A stretch of DNA of 64,000 nt from DATFVJ01 sp963826515 (GCA_963826515.1 CAWGXI010000016.1:558001-622000); one strand, 5' to 3'; shown: positions 26,777 through 35,761, counted from the stretch's first letter. Numbers and translations are program-made. Notes: generated by a model not told the origin, from the sequence alone.

Positions 26777-28833
26777 CCAGCAAGGCTACGGCGCGCAGGC
26801 CGCCGGACACAGTGCCGTGGACCGGCAAGGCGAGCAGCTGGCTGCGGGGCACCCGGGCTGGGCTGCTGGTCATCGCCCTGGTGGTGGGCGCGGGATCAGG
26901 GCTGGGCGCGGTCGCGTTCCGGTACCTGATCTACTTCTTCACCTGGCTGGCCACCGGCCATGTCCAGTTCGGCCAGCAAGGACGCGTCGACAGCTCCCAC
27001 CTGCCGTGGCTCGGGCTGGGGTTCTTCGTCGTGATCCCGGTCATCGGCGGCCTGGTCTACGGGCCGCTGATCTACCGGTATGCCCGCGAGGCCCGCGGCC
27101 ACGGCGTCCCCGAGGTGATGATCGCCGTCGCCGAGGAAGGCGGCCGGATCCGGCCCCAGGTCGCCGCGGTCAAGGCGGTCGCCTCCGCGCTGTGCATCGG
27201 GGTCGGCGGGTCGGTCGGGCGGGAGGGCCCGATCGTGCAGATCGGCTCCGCGCTGGCTTCCAGCCTGGGCCAGTGGGTGCGGATGCCGGAGAGCCGGCTG
27301 CGGATCCTGGTCGCCTGCGGCGCCGCCGGCGGCATCGCGGCCACGTTCAACGCGCCGATCACCGGGGTGTTCTTCGGGGTGGAGATCATCCTGCGGGAGT
27401 TCTCCATCGAGGCGATCTTCACCGTGATGCTGTCGGCGATGGCCGCCGACCTGGTCAGCCGCCAGTTCCTGGGCAGCGCCCCGTTCCTGTCCGGGCTGCC
27501 GTCCGGGATCGCGCTGCACCACCTGACCAGCTACCTGCTGGTCGCGGCCCTGGCGGTGATCGCGGCCCTGCTCGGGCTGGCGTTCGCGAAGACCTTGTAT
27601 GCGACCGAGGACCTGTTTGACCGGGTGTGGAAGAACCGCCCGGAGTGGGCCCGGCCAGCGGCCGGCGGGATCGCGCTCGGGCTGCTGCTGCTCGCGATCC
27701 CGCAGATGTACGGGGTCGGCTACCCGGTCATGTACAAGGCGGTCGGCGGCAGCTACGCCATGTGGTTCCTGATCGTGCTGGCCGCCGGGAAGATCATCGC
27801 GTGCAGCCTGACCATCGGCATCGGCGGATCGGGCGGGGTGTTCGCCCCGTCGCTGTTCATCGGCGCGACCTCCGGCATGGCCTTCGGCGAGATCGCCGGC
27901 CACCTGCTCGGCCCGGCCGCCGGGCAGCCCGCCCTGTACGCGGTCGTCGCGATGGGCGCGGTGTTCGCCTCCGCGGCGCGGGCCCCGCTGACATCGCTGG
28001 CCAGCGTCGTGGAGATGACCGGCGACTACGCCCTCACCCTGCCGGTCATGCTCGCCATCGCCATCGCCACCGCCACCTCCCGCGCATTGAGCTACGGCAC
28101 GATCTACACCACCAAGCTGCTGCGCCGCGGCACCGACATCGACCACCCCCCGTCAGCCGACCCGTTCGAGGACCTTACCGCCGCCGACGCCATGCACCCT
28201 TTCGCGGCGCCGCTCACCATCGCTGCCCAGCCACCCGGCCTGCCGGGCCCGGAGCGCGCCGCGCTGCCCGGGCCGGTCACCCATCAGCACCATCCGCAGG
28301 TGCTGTTCGCCAGCGAGTCCCTCACCCAGGCACTGCGCCAGCTGGAGCTCTACGGCCACGACGGCCTGCCCGTGATCTCCGACGACGGACAGCACCTCCA
28401 AGGCTGGATCACCACCCAGAACGTGCTGCAGGCCGTCGCCCGCCACATGCACACCACCCCGGCCGGCGCCGCGCAGGCACAGCCCCACGGCCCGCAGGAT
28501 GATCTCCGCGAGGCGCCGACCCCGCTGCGTGGCTACCAGATCCTGGAGATCACCATCCCCGCCGGCTCGCCCGCCGCCGGCCAGACACTCGGCGGCACCA
28601 GCTGGCCGCCCGGCTGGGTCCCGGTCTCGGTCCTGGACAACCACACCCTCCGCGACCCAGACCCCGGCATCACCCTCGCCACCAGCGACCGGATCAACCT
28701 GCTCGCCCGCGAACCACGCAGCCCGGAACCATCACACCCGCGCGGCCAGACGGCCAGCCAGGCACACGGCCGCCCCCCAGATGCGCGGCCTGCCCGTGAG
28801 GGCCCCGCTCCGGCACCCAGCGAACAACCCTGA
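26773..28833 (+). CDS. ClC-type chloride channel/antiporter with CBS and regulatory C-terminal domains
   Basis: A 686-residue protein. Residues 25-450 form the ClC membrane domain with the anion-binding signatures GVGGSVGREGPIVQIGS (gating Glu in GREGP), GIGGSGGVFAPSLF (GxFxP) and AAGGIAATFNAPITGVFFGVE. Residues 460-580 hold a CBS pair split by an insert (DLTAADAMHPFAAP and LELYGHDGLPVISDDG). Then comes a TrkA-C/RCK_C-like segment, YQILEITIPAGSPAAGQTLG to TSDRINLLARE, and a disordered Pro-rich tail. The start at 26773 overlaps the MarR stop. ClC proteins export or exchange Cl-, sometimes F-; the Glu at the gate suits an H+/Cl- antiporter. Confidence 0.92.
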   Translation: MTSKATARRPPDTVPWTGKASSWLRGTRAGLLVIALVVGAGSGLGAVAFRYLIYFFTWLATGHVQFGQQGRVDSSHLPWLGLGFFVVIPVIGGLVYGPLIYRYAREARGHGVPEVMIAVAEEGGRIRPQVAAVKAVASALCIGVGGSVGREGPIVQIGSALASSLGQWVRMPESRLRILVACGAAGGIAATFNAPITGVFFGVEIILREFSIEAIFTVMLSAMAADLVSRQFLGSAPFLSGLPSGIALHHLTSYLLVAALAVIAALLGLAFAKTLYATEDLFDRVWKNRPEWARPAAGGIALGLLLLAIPQMYGVGYPVMYKAVGGSYAMWFLIVLAAGKIIACSLTIGIGGSGGVFAPSLFIGATSGMAFGEIAGHLLGPAAGQPALYAVVAMGAVFASAARAPLTSLASVVEMTGDYALTLPVMLAIAIATATSRALSYGTIYTTKLLRRGTDIDHPPSADPFEDLTAADAMHPFAAPLTIAAQPPGLPGPERAALPGPVTHQHHPQVLFASESLTQALRQLELYGHDGLPVISDDGQHLQGWITTQNVLQAVARHMHTTPAGAAQAQPHGPQDDLREAPTPLRGYQILEITIPAGSPAAGQTLGGTSWPPGWVPVSVLDNHTLRDPDPGITLATSDRINLLAREPRSPEPSHPRGQTASQAHGRPPDARPAREGPAPAPSEQP

Positions 28834-29170
28834 CGGCCCGGAACCCGGCGTCAAGGTCATGCTGCCGGAGAACCTGATCCAGGTGATCAGCTCGGATGCG
28901 CAGGAAGAAAGACAGGGTGCGGCTTCTCCGGCGTCCGTCGGTGAAGGCGCCCGGGCGGCAGGCGGTGGCGCGCCGCCGACCAGGACGGTGCGGGCCAAGC
29001 CTAGTTACCGTCCGGCCGACGGGCCGCGCAGCGGTGTGCTCCCTGGACCAGCCCGCGCTGCCCTGCCCTCCGTGATGGCCACCGTACCGGCTTGATGGCC
29101 TCCATCGGGCAGATCCTGATGGAACCGCCTGCACAGGACTGGACCCTGCGACACGCTTGGGACTGAGCGT
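28834..29170. other. Non-coding stretch after the ClC gene
   Basis: I see no credible gene, RNA or clear hairpin in these 340 bases; the short open frames are of biased composition without family signatures. Confidence 0.4.
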
Positions 29171-29179
29171 GGGGACTTC

Positions 29180-29805
29180 AGCGCCTGGATGGCAGTGATG
29201 TGACGCTGGACGATCTGCGTTTCTCGATGTCCCGGCGAAGGTTGTCGTTCTCGATGGTGAGGACGTTCATTGCTCGCGCGAAGGTCTCGCTCGCCGTCCG
29301 GCACTGGTCTCGTTCCTCTTTCAGCGTCTTGATCTTCTTGGTCAAGGCGGTGATCTCGTCGCGGCCGGAGTTCGCTGTCGGGGACACCGTCGCGGGCGCG
29401 ACGTTCGGCGTTGAAGAGGTCCTTGAGGTCGGTGTGCTTGTGCGTGAGCTTGTTGCGCTTCAGCCGGCCTCGTCTGCGAGCGTGACTATGTCGAGCTGGC
29501 CGACGATCTGAGTGGTTTGCCGGCGAGCAGCCGTTGCATCGCCTCGGTGATGGCCTTGCGTTCGTCCTCATCGGTCATCGCTGGCTCCGCAGGCGGAGAT
29601 GATCCGGGTCCGGTCGTGCCGCTCGAGGATCGCCTGCAGCGTGGTGATCCGCTGCTTCAGCGTTCACGGAGCGGGATGGGGGTCAGCGGGCTGGTGATCT
29701 CCTCGGCGAGCTGGGCGATCTCTTCCTGGAGCTTCCTGATGTGGGTGTCGGTGCGGGCGTGCCCTCGAACCGGACTGCGGCGTCCCTGGCCGCTTTGATC
29801 ATGCG
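29180..29805 (-). pseudogene. Broken coiled-coil/HTH protein of transposon type (DUF6262-like)
   Basis: Minus-strand pieces in different frames read MIKAARDAAVRFEGHARTDT with HIRKLQEEIAQLAEEI, then MTDEDERKAITEAMQRLLAG, then VTLADEAG followed by KRNKLTHKHTDLKDLFNAER, and last DEITALTKKIKTLKEERDQC with a long coiled coil. The order helix-turn-helix then coiled coil resembles the small accessory protein encoded beside Tn554-type recombinases. There are at least three frame breaks. Family assignment is tentative. Confidence 0.35.
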
Positions 29806-29958
29806 GCTGGCCGCGGGTCCTGAGACTCCCTCACCATGCTCGATCCGGTCGGGCGGCTGGTCTGGTGCGGTCGGTCCGCATCGACGGCTCCCGCCGCGTT
29901 CCCGTCGAAGCGCTCGAAACCTACGTCGCCGCTCTGCTCGACCAGGAGGAAACCACCG

Positions 29959-30231
29959 ATGCCAAAGCTTCGTGACGGTGTGATCAAACGAAGCGGGTCA
30001 TGGTCCTACGTGATTCGCGTCCGCGACCCTGCCAACGGCGTGACCAAGCCCAAATGGGTCGGCGGCTTCGCCACCGAGGAAGCCGCCAAGGCCGCCCGCG
30101 ATGAAGCCGCGTCCGAGCCCGGCGCGGCGAATACGTCAACCGGTCCGCATCAACCGTCGCGGACAACCTCGAGGAATGAGTCGAAGCACGCGCCGCGACG
30201 GTCAAGCACAAGAGGCAAGGCAGCAGAAGAG
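29959..30231 (+). pseudogene. Tyrosine integrase, N-terminal arm-binding domain remnant
   Basis: Behind a good ribosome site (AGGAGG) the frame starts MPKLRDGVIKRSGSWSYVIR and continues VRDPANGVTKPKWVGGFATEEAAKAARDEA. This is the AP2-like arm-binding head of actinomycete element integrases. After about 60 residues it becomes unrelated basic sequence, so the core-binding and catalytic domains are gone. Only 30 bp separate its end from the first tRNA-Phe att copy at 30261, the same integrase-then-att order seen at 49971-50048. Confidence 0.7.
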
Positions 30232-30260
30232 ATCAGCAGCGACATTCACGCTGCTCAGAG

Positions 30261-30304
30261 GTGGTCAGGGGCAGGATCGAACTGCCGACCTTCCGCTTTT
30301 CAGG
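30261..30304 (-). other. att copy 1: 3' part of tRNA-Phe
   Basis: These 44 bp are identical to 50048-50091, which is the 3' half of tRNA-Phe from the anticodon loop to the discriminator. The 5' half of the tRNA is absent here, so it is an attachment-site copy and not a gene. Confidence 0.85.
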
Positions 30305-31069
30305 ATTAGGGACGGCCGTCCACCCAGGTCCATGTCCGGCCATCTGCGCTGCTCGTGAACGGTGCTGGCCGTACGCGGACAGCCCTGGACGTAAATGAAT
30401 GAGACCCAAACTGAGACCGTCCGGCAAGACAGCTGTCCCTCGATCCAGGCCGCGCACGTACCCGCTGTTCGGTGCGGACATCAGCTCGATGCCGATCAAG
30501 GTATGGCGTACGCAGATACGGATGATCTGCGCGCCCCACGCTCGAGGCTGCCCGGCGCCGGTCGTAGCCGATGACAGCGGGTCTGTTCTCGACCTTTGCG
30601 GAGTCTTGCTGTGGCTTAAGGGTAAGTGCGGCTGGCCTGGCGCCGGCCGCGGCTCGACCCCGGCCCCGCCACGCCATACTGAACGCCACGGCCACCGCTA
30701 TCGTCTCTGGCTCTTGGAAGGAACCCGAAGATGATCATGCGGTGGCTGTCTCAGATCACGGCGACACGCCGGACAAGATCAACGATCTCCGCAGGTCATG
30801 ACATCCGAGGTTAAACGACGAGCTTAGCGTGATGTCGCGAGTCTGGCCTTTGCCTTACTGGGAAGCATTCCGTTACCGGCCATATTTCCCGGCAACCTTG
30901 ATCAGGGTGGACAGCGACACCGGGCCGGGGGTGTGGCAGTAGAAGGACGCAAGGTCAGCGGAGTTGGGGATGCTGCGCGGAGTAGACCCGTTGGCGGGGT
31001 GAGCGGGTCGCGAGCATCGCCCGCTCATGGTCGCGGTGGCCCGTACAGCATCGGCGCTCGCCCCCGGGC
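30305..31069. other. Left arm of the middle element, no clear gene
   Basis: No frame in these 765 bases has a recognisable domain or good start. The sequence is less GC-biased than its neighbours in places. I find no arm-type repeats like those at 38.9 kb. Confidence 0.4.
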
Positions 31070-31672
31070 TTAGCTCTGGTACCCGGAGCAGTCCAGGCAG
31101 AGCCTCTCCTCGTTCACGACCCGCAGATACGGCTCAGCCACCAGTTCGTGACACCCGGGGCACACGGTGAAGCGGACGACCTCCTCGACCGGGCGCCAGC
31201 CAGCCGGCTCAACCGGCCCGATCGCGAGCACGTCGTTCTCGGGTGCGGCCCAGATCAGGTCAACCAGCTCCGCCTGCTCGGCTTCCGGGATTTCGTTCGC
31301 CGGGATTCCGGCAGCCCGCTTCCGCATGAACGCCGAGGCGCGGATCTGCGGCTGCAGCGTCGGCTTGCAGGAGACCCGGACCTTGCGGCCGGTCGCCGTG
31401 TCGATCAGCGTGACGGCGAGCTTGCCGCGGCGCGACTTCTCGATGTTGCCTTTTCCGAACGTGCACTGGGTCGCGTACTGGATCCCGTCCGCGAAGCACA
31501 TCGCGCCGTGGTGGTCTCCGATCTCCACGACGGCGTGCAGGGACTTCCCGCCACTCGACTCGACGCCGAGCGCCCGCAACGCGGCGGCGCCGGCCCGCAC
31601 GCCTGCGGTGCTCGCCCAGCAGCGGTGTCCGTGAAAGGCGAACAGGCCCTCCAGCGATCCACGGTCAGCCAT
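31070..31672 (-). CDS. FmdE-family protein with C-terminal zinc ribbon
   Basis: A 200-residue protein. Residues 5-135 match FmdE, named after formylmethanofuran dehydrogenase subunit E: LFAFHGHRCWASTAGVRAG carries the conserved His/Cys motif, followed by HAVVEIGDHHGAMCFADGIQ and CTFGKGNIEK. The C-terminus has CPGC and CLDC, a zinc ribbon. Bacteria with FmdE usually lack methanogenic enzymes; the family is linked to molybdenum or other metal chemistry without a settled role. It is the last gene of a minus-strand run with OsmC, an unknown protein, TauE/SafE, truncated ACR3 and ArsR. The Cys/His motifs look intact. Confidence 0.88.
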   Translation of the reverse strand: MADRGSLEGLFAFHGHRCWASTAGVRAGAAALRALGVESSGGKSLHAVVEIGDHHGAMCFADGIQYATQCTFGKGNIEKSRRGKLAVTLIDTATGRKVRVSCKPTLQPQIRASAFMRKRAAGIPANEIPEAEQAELVDLIWAAPENDVLAIGPVEPAGWRPVEEVVRFTVCPGCHELVAEPYLRVVNEERLCLDCSGYQS

Positions 31673-31775
31673 CGTCTGCTCCTTCCGTTCAAGCGATCCT
31701 TATATGATCACGGTGCCGCACCAGCCCGGCTGGAAGCCGCGCACGATCCGCAGTCCGGCAGGGGCGGAGCGTGCG

Positions 31776-32249
31776 TCAGGGCACGCCAGGGTTCTGCTCG
31801 TCGGCACTCCTTCCGGGTTGCGGCGGCGGTTCAGCGTGGATCGTGCCGGAGAGCTCGCAGGCGGCTGCCAGGGTGTTGGTGATCGTGCCGAAGCGGAGAA
31901 TGTTGCGGTGCAAGAGTTCGAGCCGGTGGGCGGGCTCGTCGGTTGCGATCGTGAGCGTGTAGCGGGCCCGGACGATCCGCGGCGGCGGCTCCGCCCGTTC
32001 GACCTCGACCTCGATCCGCGCCTGCCGGTAGCTGAAGGGGAGGATACCGGCCAAGCGTTCGACGTTCTTGAGCATGCAGGCCGCGAGCGCCGCCGCGAGC
32101 AGGTCGGCAGGGCCGGGCAAGAGCTCGCCCGTCTCAGCCGAGCCGTCGAACATGATCCTGCTCGCGTGGCTCTCGATCGTGGCGGCGCCGCCGGGGCGGT
32201 TCTCGCCCCTGGCGCGGTAACGGGTCACCTCAGCCTGCTCAGCCGCCAT
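31776..32249 (-). CDS. OsmC-family protein
   Basis: A 157-residue OsmC/Ohr-fold protein. The resolving and peroxidatic cysteines are visible in LLAAALAACMLKNVERLAG and TLAAACELSGTIHAE, the two-cysteine pattern of thiol-dependent peroxidases. The strand RARYTLTIATDEPAHRLELLHRN is typical. OsmC proteins reduce organic hydroperoxides or handle persulfides. The start overlaps by 25 bp the end of the unknown gene upstream. In this cluster with a TauE/SafE sulfur-compound transporter, a sulfur or persulfide role is as likely as peroxide defence; that is inference. Confidence 0.87.
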   Translation of the reverse strand: MAAEQAEVTRYRARGENRPGGAATIESHASRIMFDGSAETGELLPGPADLLAAALAACMLKNVERLAGILPFSYRQARIEVEVERAEPPPRIVRARYTLTIATDEPAHRLELLHRNILRFGTITNTLAAACELSGTIHAEPPPQPGRSADEQNPGVP

Positions 32250-32575
32250 GAGCGAAGCCCCGGCTGGGGACCGGCGGAACGCTCGTACCGGTCGGGCGGC
32301 AGCGGTAGCGGCGGCAGACCCAGCCGGCGGCTTTCAGGTAGCCGACGAGCAGCAGGATCTGGAAGATTTGGCGTCGTCGCGGCCGAGACGGCGACCAGGG
32401 GCGAGAAGGCGACAGTGGCGGCGACCGCGGTCGCGTTGTTCTTGCCAGTGGAGGCGGGGGCGACGGCCATGTGCTCCCGGGAGGAGAGCCCGAGCCGCCC
32501 GTCGGGCCAGGTCGCCGTAAGCAGGGTGAGCGCGATGCCGAGCGCGGCGTCGTAGTGGTCCTTCGCCTCAATCAT
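32225..32575 (-). CDS. Uncharacterised protein in the ArsR-TauE-OsmC-FmdE run
   Basis: A 116-residue frame beginning MIEAKDHYDAALGIALTLLT and containing LGLSSREHMAVAPASTGKNN before a hydrophobic stretch, TAVAATVAFSPLVAVSAATT. The last 35 residues are Pro/Arg-rich and overlap the OsmC start, so a frameshift near 32390 may have altered the true C-terminus. I do not recognise the family. The start has GAAGAGAG upstream. Position within the run suggests a shared job. Confidence 0.5.
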   Translation of the reverse strand: MIEAKDHYDAALGIALTLLTATWPDGRLGLSSREHMAVAPASTGKNNATAVAATVAFSPLVAVSAATTPNLPDPAARRLPESRRLGLPPLPLPPDRYERSAGPQPGLRSWRLSRLR

Positions 32576-32662
32576 GATCTCTCTTCTTCGTTACTGAGGG
32601 TGGTGTGGCAGGCCGGGGGTGCGGGTGGTGACGGCGCTGCGCCGCTGGGCCGGGGCCGCGGT

Positions 32663-33418
32663 TCATGCCAGGCTCCAGATGAGCTCGGCGGCGATGCCCC
32701 ACAGCACGACGCCGATGAGGTACTTGAGCTGGGTGGTGGAGATTTTCGTGGTCATCAGACGGGATCCGGCCAGCGACCCGGCGGCGGCCATGACCACGCT
32801 GACGGTGAGCAGGACGAGGTTGAGGTGGCCGGTGCTGATGCGGCCGAGGAAACCTGACAGCGAGGAGAACACCACCGCGAACCCGGTGGTGCCCGCGGCG
32901 ACCTTGGCATCTAGGCCAAGCTCGCCCAGGACGGGCAGGATGATGTTGCCGCCGCCGACGCCCAGCAGCCCGCCGAGGAACCCGGCGACCGCGCCGACCG
33001 CGCCGCCGGTTCCTGCTTCGGCTCGCCGGCTCAGCGGCCGGGGCGGGGCCGACCGGCGATAGAACAGCATCATCGCGCCGGAGAACACCAGGAACGCGGC
33101 GAGCAGGCCCAGCAGCACATGCTTGGCGGCGTGCGGTGCCAGCAGTGCGCCCGCCGGCGCCGCCGCGACCGCGGTGATCGTGATCGGCACGCCGAGCCGC
33201 CAGTTGACCAGGCCGGCCCGCCAGTAGGTGACAGATGCGAACGACAGGCTGACGGCGTTCAGCAGCAGCGCGGTAGAGGAGGCGACCGGCAGCGGCACGC
33301 CGAGCCAGTAAAACAGCGGCACGAAGATGAACGCGGCGCCCAGCCCGGCCATCGACAGCAGGCCGGAAAGAGCGAACACGAGAACAGCGATGCCCAGATA
33401 GATCACGGCCGCCCGCAC
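32663..33418 (-). CDS. TauE/SafE-family sulfite/sulfur-compound exporter
   Basis: A 251-residue membrane protein with about eight helices in two inverted repeats. Family signatures are SMAGLGAAFIFVPLFYWLGVP in the first half and GAVAGFLGGLLGVGGGNIILPVLGEL in the second, each with the Gly-rich GxGGG-type turn. TauE/SafE proteins move sulfite, sulfoacetate or other organosulfur anions. It lies between truncated ACR3 and the unknown gene in one minus-strand run, all probably under the ArsR regulator. Full length and unbroken. Confidence 0.9.
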   Translation of the reverse strand: MRAAVIYLGIAVLVFALSGLLSMAGLGAAFIFVPLFYWLGVPLPVASSTALLLNAVSLSFASVTYWRAGLVNWRLGVPITITAVAAAPAGALLAPHAAKHVLLGLLAAFLVFSGAMMLFYRRSAPPRPLSRRAEAGTGGAVGAVAGFLGGLLGVGGGNIILPVLGELGLDAKVAAGTTGFAVVFSSLSGFLGRISTGHLNLVLLTVSVVMAAAGSLAGSRLMTTKISTTQLKYLIGVVLWGIAAELIWSLA

Positions 33419-33531
33419 CTTTCCGCCGCATCCGCGGGGCGGCCGGTCTGCCGGGCATGCCCGGCCGGCATCGCCCGGATCCGCGAATCACCCGGCCCGG
33501 CGGGCGTGGCGGCACTGCCGGTTGTCATTGC

Positions 33532-33901
33532 TCAGCTGGCCGCCCGGTAGCCGGCCGTCGGCGCGGCGTCGCGGGCGGCCTGGCAGACGGCCCAGTTCAG
33601 CAGCAGCGAGACGGTCATCATCCGCCCGTCCACGGTGATCCGCCCGATCTCGCTGTAGCGGACCTTCGCCAGCACCGGGTACATCATCAGCAGCAGCCCG
33701 AGCGCGATCGGCAGGCTGGTGCCATGGATCGCGACCCGGTTTCAGCACACCGTTCAGGCCCGGGACAACCCGGCCCAGCAGCAGGCCCGCCACCATCGCC
33801 GCGCCGATCCACACCGGCAGGAACGGGTCCAGCCTGGACAACCGGGCCACCAGCGGCCGCTGCCCGGCCGGGCCAGTGACCTCAGTCCGCGCGTCAGTCA
33901 C
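33532..33901 (-). pseudogene. ACR3-type arsenite permease, truncated and frameshifted
   Basis: The GTG at 33901 overlaps the ArsR stop. The first 55 residues, including ARLSRLDPFLPVWIGAAMVA and GLLLGRVVPGLNGVL, are the start of ACR3/bile-acid-symporter-fold arsenite exporters. The frame changes near 33735 and gives SLPIALGLLLMMYPVLAKVR with YSEIGRITVDGRMMTVSLLLNWAV, then ends early at 33532. Only about three of ten helices remain, so arsenite export is lost. The 3' end of the gene has been deleted before the TauE gene. Confidence 0.78.
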
Positions 33902-34265
33902 CGCCGCCCCCCTCGCCGTCGTCCTCACATGACGGCCCGCACCACCCGGCGCTGACCCGGTCGCCGGGCAGGGGGATGCCGGCGGCGGGCGCCCGGGCCC
34001 ACAACGCCGCGAACCCGCCGCCATCAAGGCGGTAGTCAACCCACCGGCCCTGGCGGGCCGCGGTCACCAGGCCCGCGTCGGGCAATACCCGCAGGTGGTA
34101 GGACAGCAGGTTCGCCGCGACCGGCACTTCCTCGTGCAGGTCACACACGCACCGCCCACCCTCGGCCAGCACCCCCACGATGCGCAGGCGCACCGGGTCG
34201 GCCAGCGCGGCGAAACCGCCCGTCAACTCAACCGGGCTCGAATCAACAACCGTTGAACTGATCAC
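33894..34265 (-). CDS. ArsR/SmtB-family metalloregulator
   Basis: A 123-residue winged-helix repressor. The recognition region is VPVAANLLSYHLRVLPDAGL and the wing RQGRWVDYRLDGG. The CVC of GRCVCDLHEEV sits where ArsR proteins bind As(III), and a further cysteine lies in the tail GWCGPSCEDD. It heads a minus-strand run whose second gene is a truncated arsenite permease, so arsenic sensing was the original role; it may now control the sulfur-type genes downstream. A symmetric site overlaps its first codons, so either the transcript is nearly leaderless or the true start is further in. Confidence 0.9.
   Translation of the reverse strand: MISSTVVDSSPVELTGGFAALADPVRLRIVGVLAEGGRCVCDLHEEVPVAANLLSYHLRVLPDAGLVTAARQGRWVDYRLDGGGFAALWARAPAAGIPLPGDRVSAGWCGPSCEDDGEGGGGD
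34243..34256. promoter_or_regulatory. Putative ArsR operator
   Basis: TCAAC-AACC-GTTGA is a perfect 5-bp inverted repeat of the TCAA/TTGA type favoured by ArsR-family repressors. It lies at the very start of the annotated ArsR coding region. Confidence 0.45.
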
Positions 34266-34862
34266 ACCCCCACGGTAGGACGAGCTTGCGCGCGGCGACC
34301 GGGCCGTTCGTCACCTTCGGCCGGGCCGACAGGCCCCGATCCGCGCCGGGCGCCGCAGGACCCCGCGGCGGAGGGTGCCAAGCCCGGCCGTCCAAGAACG
34401 TGAAGCGGCCCGGTCCGGGGCACGGCAGGCATTTGGACGGGCCACCATCAGGTACCCGTACGCGGCCCGCAGGTAGCGCCTGGCCGATGCCGCGGCAAGC
34501 CGGTCGTGAGCCGGGCCCGGGATGCCCAGAATTGGATGATCTGCGTGCCCGGGCAGGCGCCGCTGGTGCAATCTTCGACCGCTCGCAATCGGCAGGGAGA
34601 GTGTGTGTAGTGCTTCCGGCCCGGCTTCCCTGATCTTGACTGATGGGCGCGTAGGGTCGGGAGCCTGGGTCCCGGCCTGACCTCCGAGTCGGCTGACGCC
34701 GCTTCGGGTTGTCTTGCGAAACGATCTGTCGGCCGGGTCCCAGTTTTTTCTGGCACCCACCGGCATTGCCGGGCTGATCTGCCTGGCCTGGATCAGAGGC
34801 CAGGGTTTCACAGGTCCGACGCCCTCGGGTGCGTGCCACCCCTTCAACCTCAGAAAAGGGAT
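34266..34862. other. Non-coding stretch between arsR and IS110 debris
   Basis: No convincing gene in about 600 bases; the two long minus-strand frames lack any family pattern and are composition artefacts. Confidence 0.4.
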
Positions 34863-35222
34863 GGCTGTGACCATCGTAGAGACTCGCGCTGAAATACGCG
34901 CCATCACCGGCGGCGTGGACACCCACGCGGACGTGCACGTCGCGGCTGCGCTCGACCCCATCGGAGGGCTGCTGGGGGTCAAGGAATTCCCGGCCGCCGC
35001 GGCCGGATACGGCGGCCTCATGAGCTGGCTGGGCGGGTTCGGGACCGTGTGCCTGGTCGGGATCGAAAGTTCCGGCAGCTACGGCGCCGGCCTGGCCCGC
35101 CACATCACCACGGCCGGTGTCCGGGTCGTCGAGGTCGACCGCTCTGACCGGCAGGACCGCCGCCGCCAGGGCAAATCCGACTCCCTCGACGCCGTCAGCG
35201 CTGCCCGCGCCGCCCAGTCAGG
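34863..35222 (+). pseudogene. IS110-family transposase, N-terminal fragment
   Basis: The frame encodes the RuvC-like DEDD head of IS110 transposases: GGVDTHADVHVAAALDPIGG (first Asp), GTVCLVGIESSGSYGAGLAR (Glu) and VVEVDRSDRQDRRRQGKSDS with LDAVSAARAA (Asp pair). At about 35222 it is cut and joined to the tail of a different transposase. The C-terminal serine-containing domain is missing. Confidence 0.8.
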
Positions 35223-35377
35223 CCTGGGTAGCCCGAGATTACGAGACGCTCCCAGAACGCTCCCGCACCATGATCCACTGGTCCATGATCGACAACATGA
35301 GGCGCCGACTCACCGACGAATCCACCCAAACCTGGCGCGACGAGCCCACCGAAACGGGCGAACCACTCCTGACCTAG
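35223..35377 (+). pseudogene. IS5-type transposase, C-terminal tail
   Basis: In another frame follows WVARDYETLPERSRTMIHWS and MIDNMRRRLTDEST, the typical end of IS5-family transposases. Only about 45 residues are left, fused to the IS110 head without a gap. Confidence 0.55.
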
Positions 35378-35389
35378 ATCAGAAGCCCT

Positions 35390-35761
35390 CTCAGTTCCCC
35401 ACGCGCCTGGGTATTCGCGCCCGGGCTCCTCCTGATCGGGCTCGGGCTCGGCGCACTGCTGACCCCGTCGGTCAACATCGTGCAGTCCAGCTTCGCCGAG
35501 GAGCAGCAGGGCGAGATCTCCGGCCTGTCGCGCAGTGTGTCCAACCTCGGCTCCTGCCTCGGCACCGCGATCGTCGGCACCATCCTCGTCGCCGGCATCA
35601 CCTCGACCCCAGAGCGCTCCTACGGGCTGGCGATGATCGCTTTGGCAGTGGTCGGCCTCATAGGGCTGATGGCCGCGGTATTCCTGCCCGCGGTCATTGC
35701 TTCACCGGCCGCCGCGCGGCCACCGCAGCAGAAGCCGCCCCGTCCACTCGAGACGACGTAA
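35390..35761 (+). pseudogene. DHA2-type MFS exporter, C-terminal fragment
   Basis: About 120 residues give the last helices of an EmrB/QacA-like exporter: FAPGLLLIGLGLGALLTPSV with NIVQSSFAEEQQGEISGLSR and SVSNLGSCLGTAIVGTILVA. The blocks are those of helices 11-14. It is joined upstream to the IS5 tail. Its sequence differs from the MFS remnant at 8-9.3 kb. Confidence 0.7.

Noticed and set aside
26896..28146. 416-codon minus-strand frame
   Set aside because: Shadow of the ClC channel gene; biased Gly/Arg/Asp composition.
30261..30304. Second tRNA-Phe gene
   Set aside because: Only the 3' half is present; the acceptor 5' strand and D arm are missing, as at 38804-38847.
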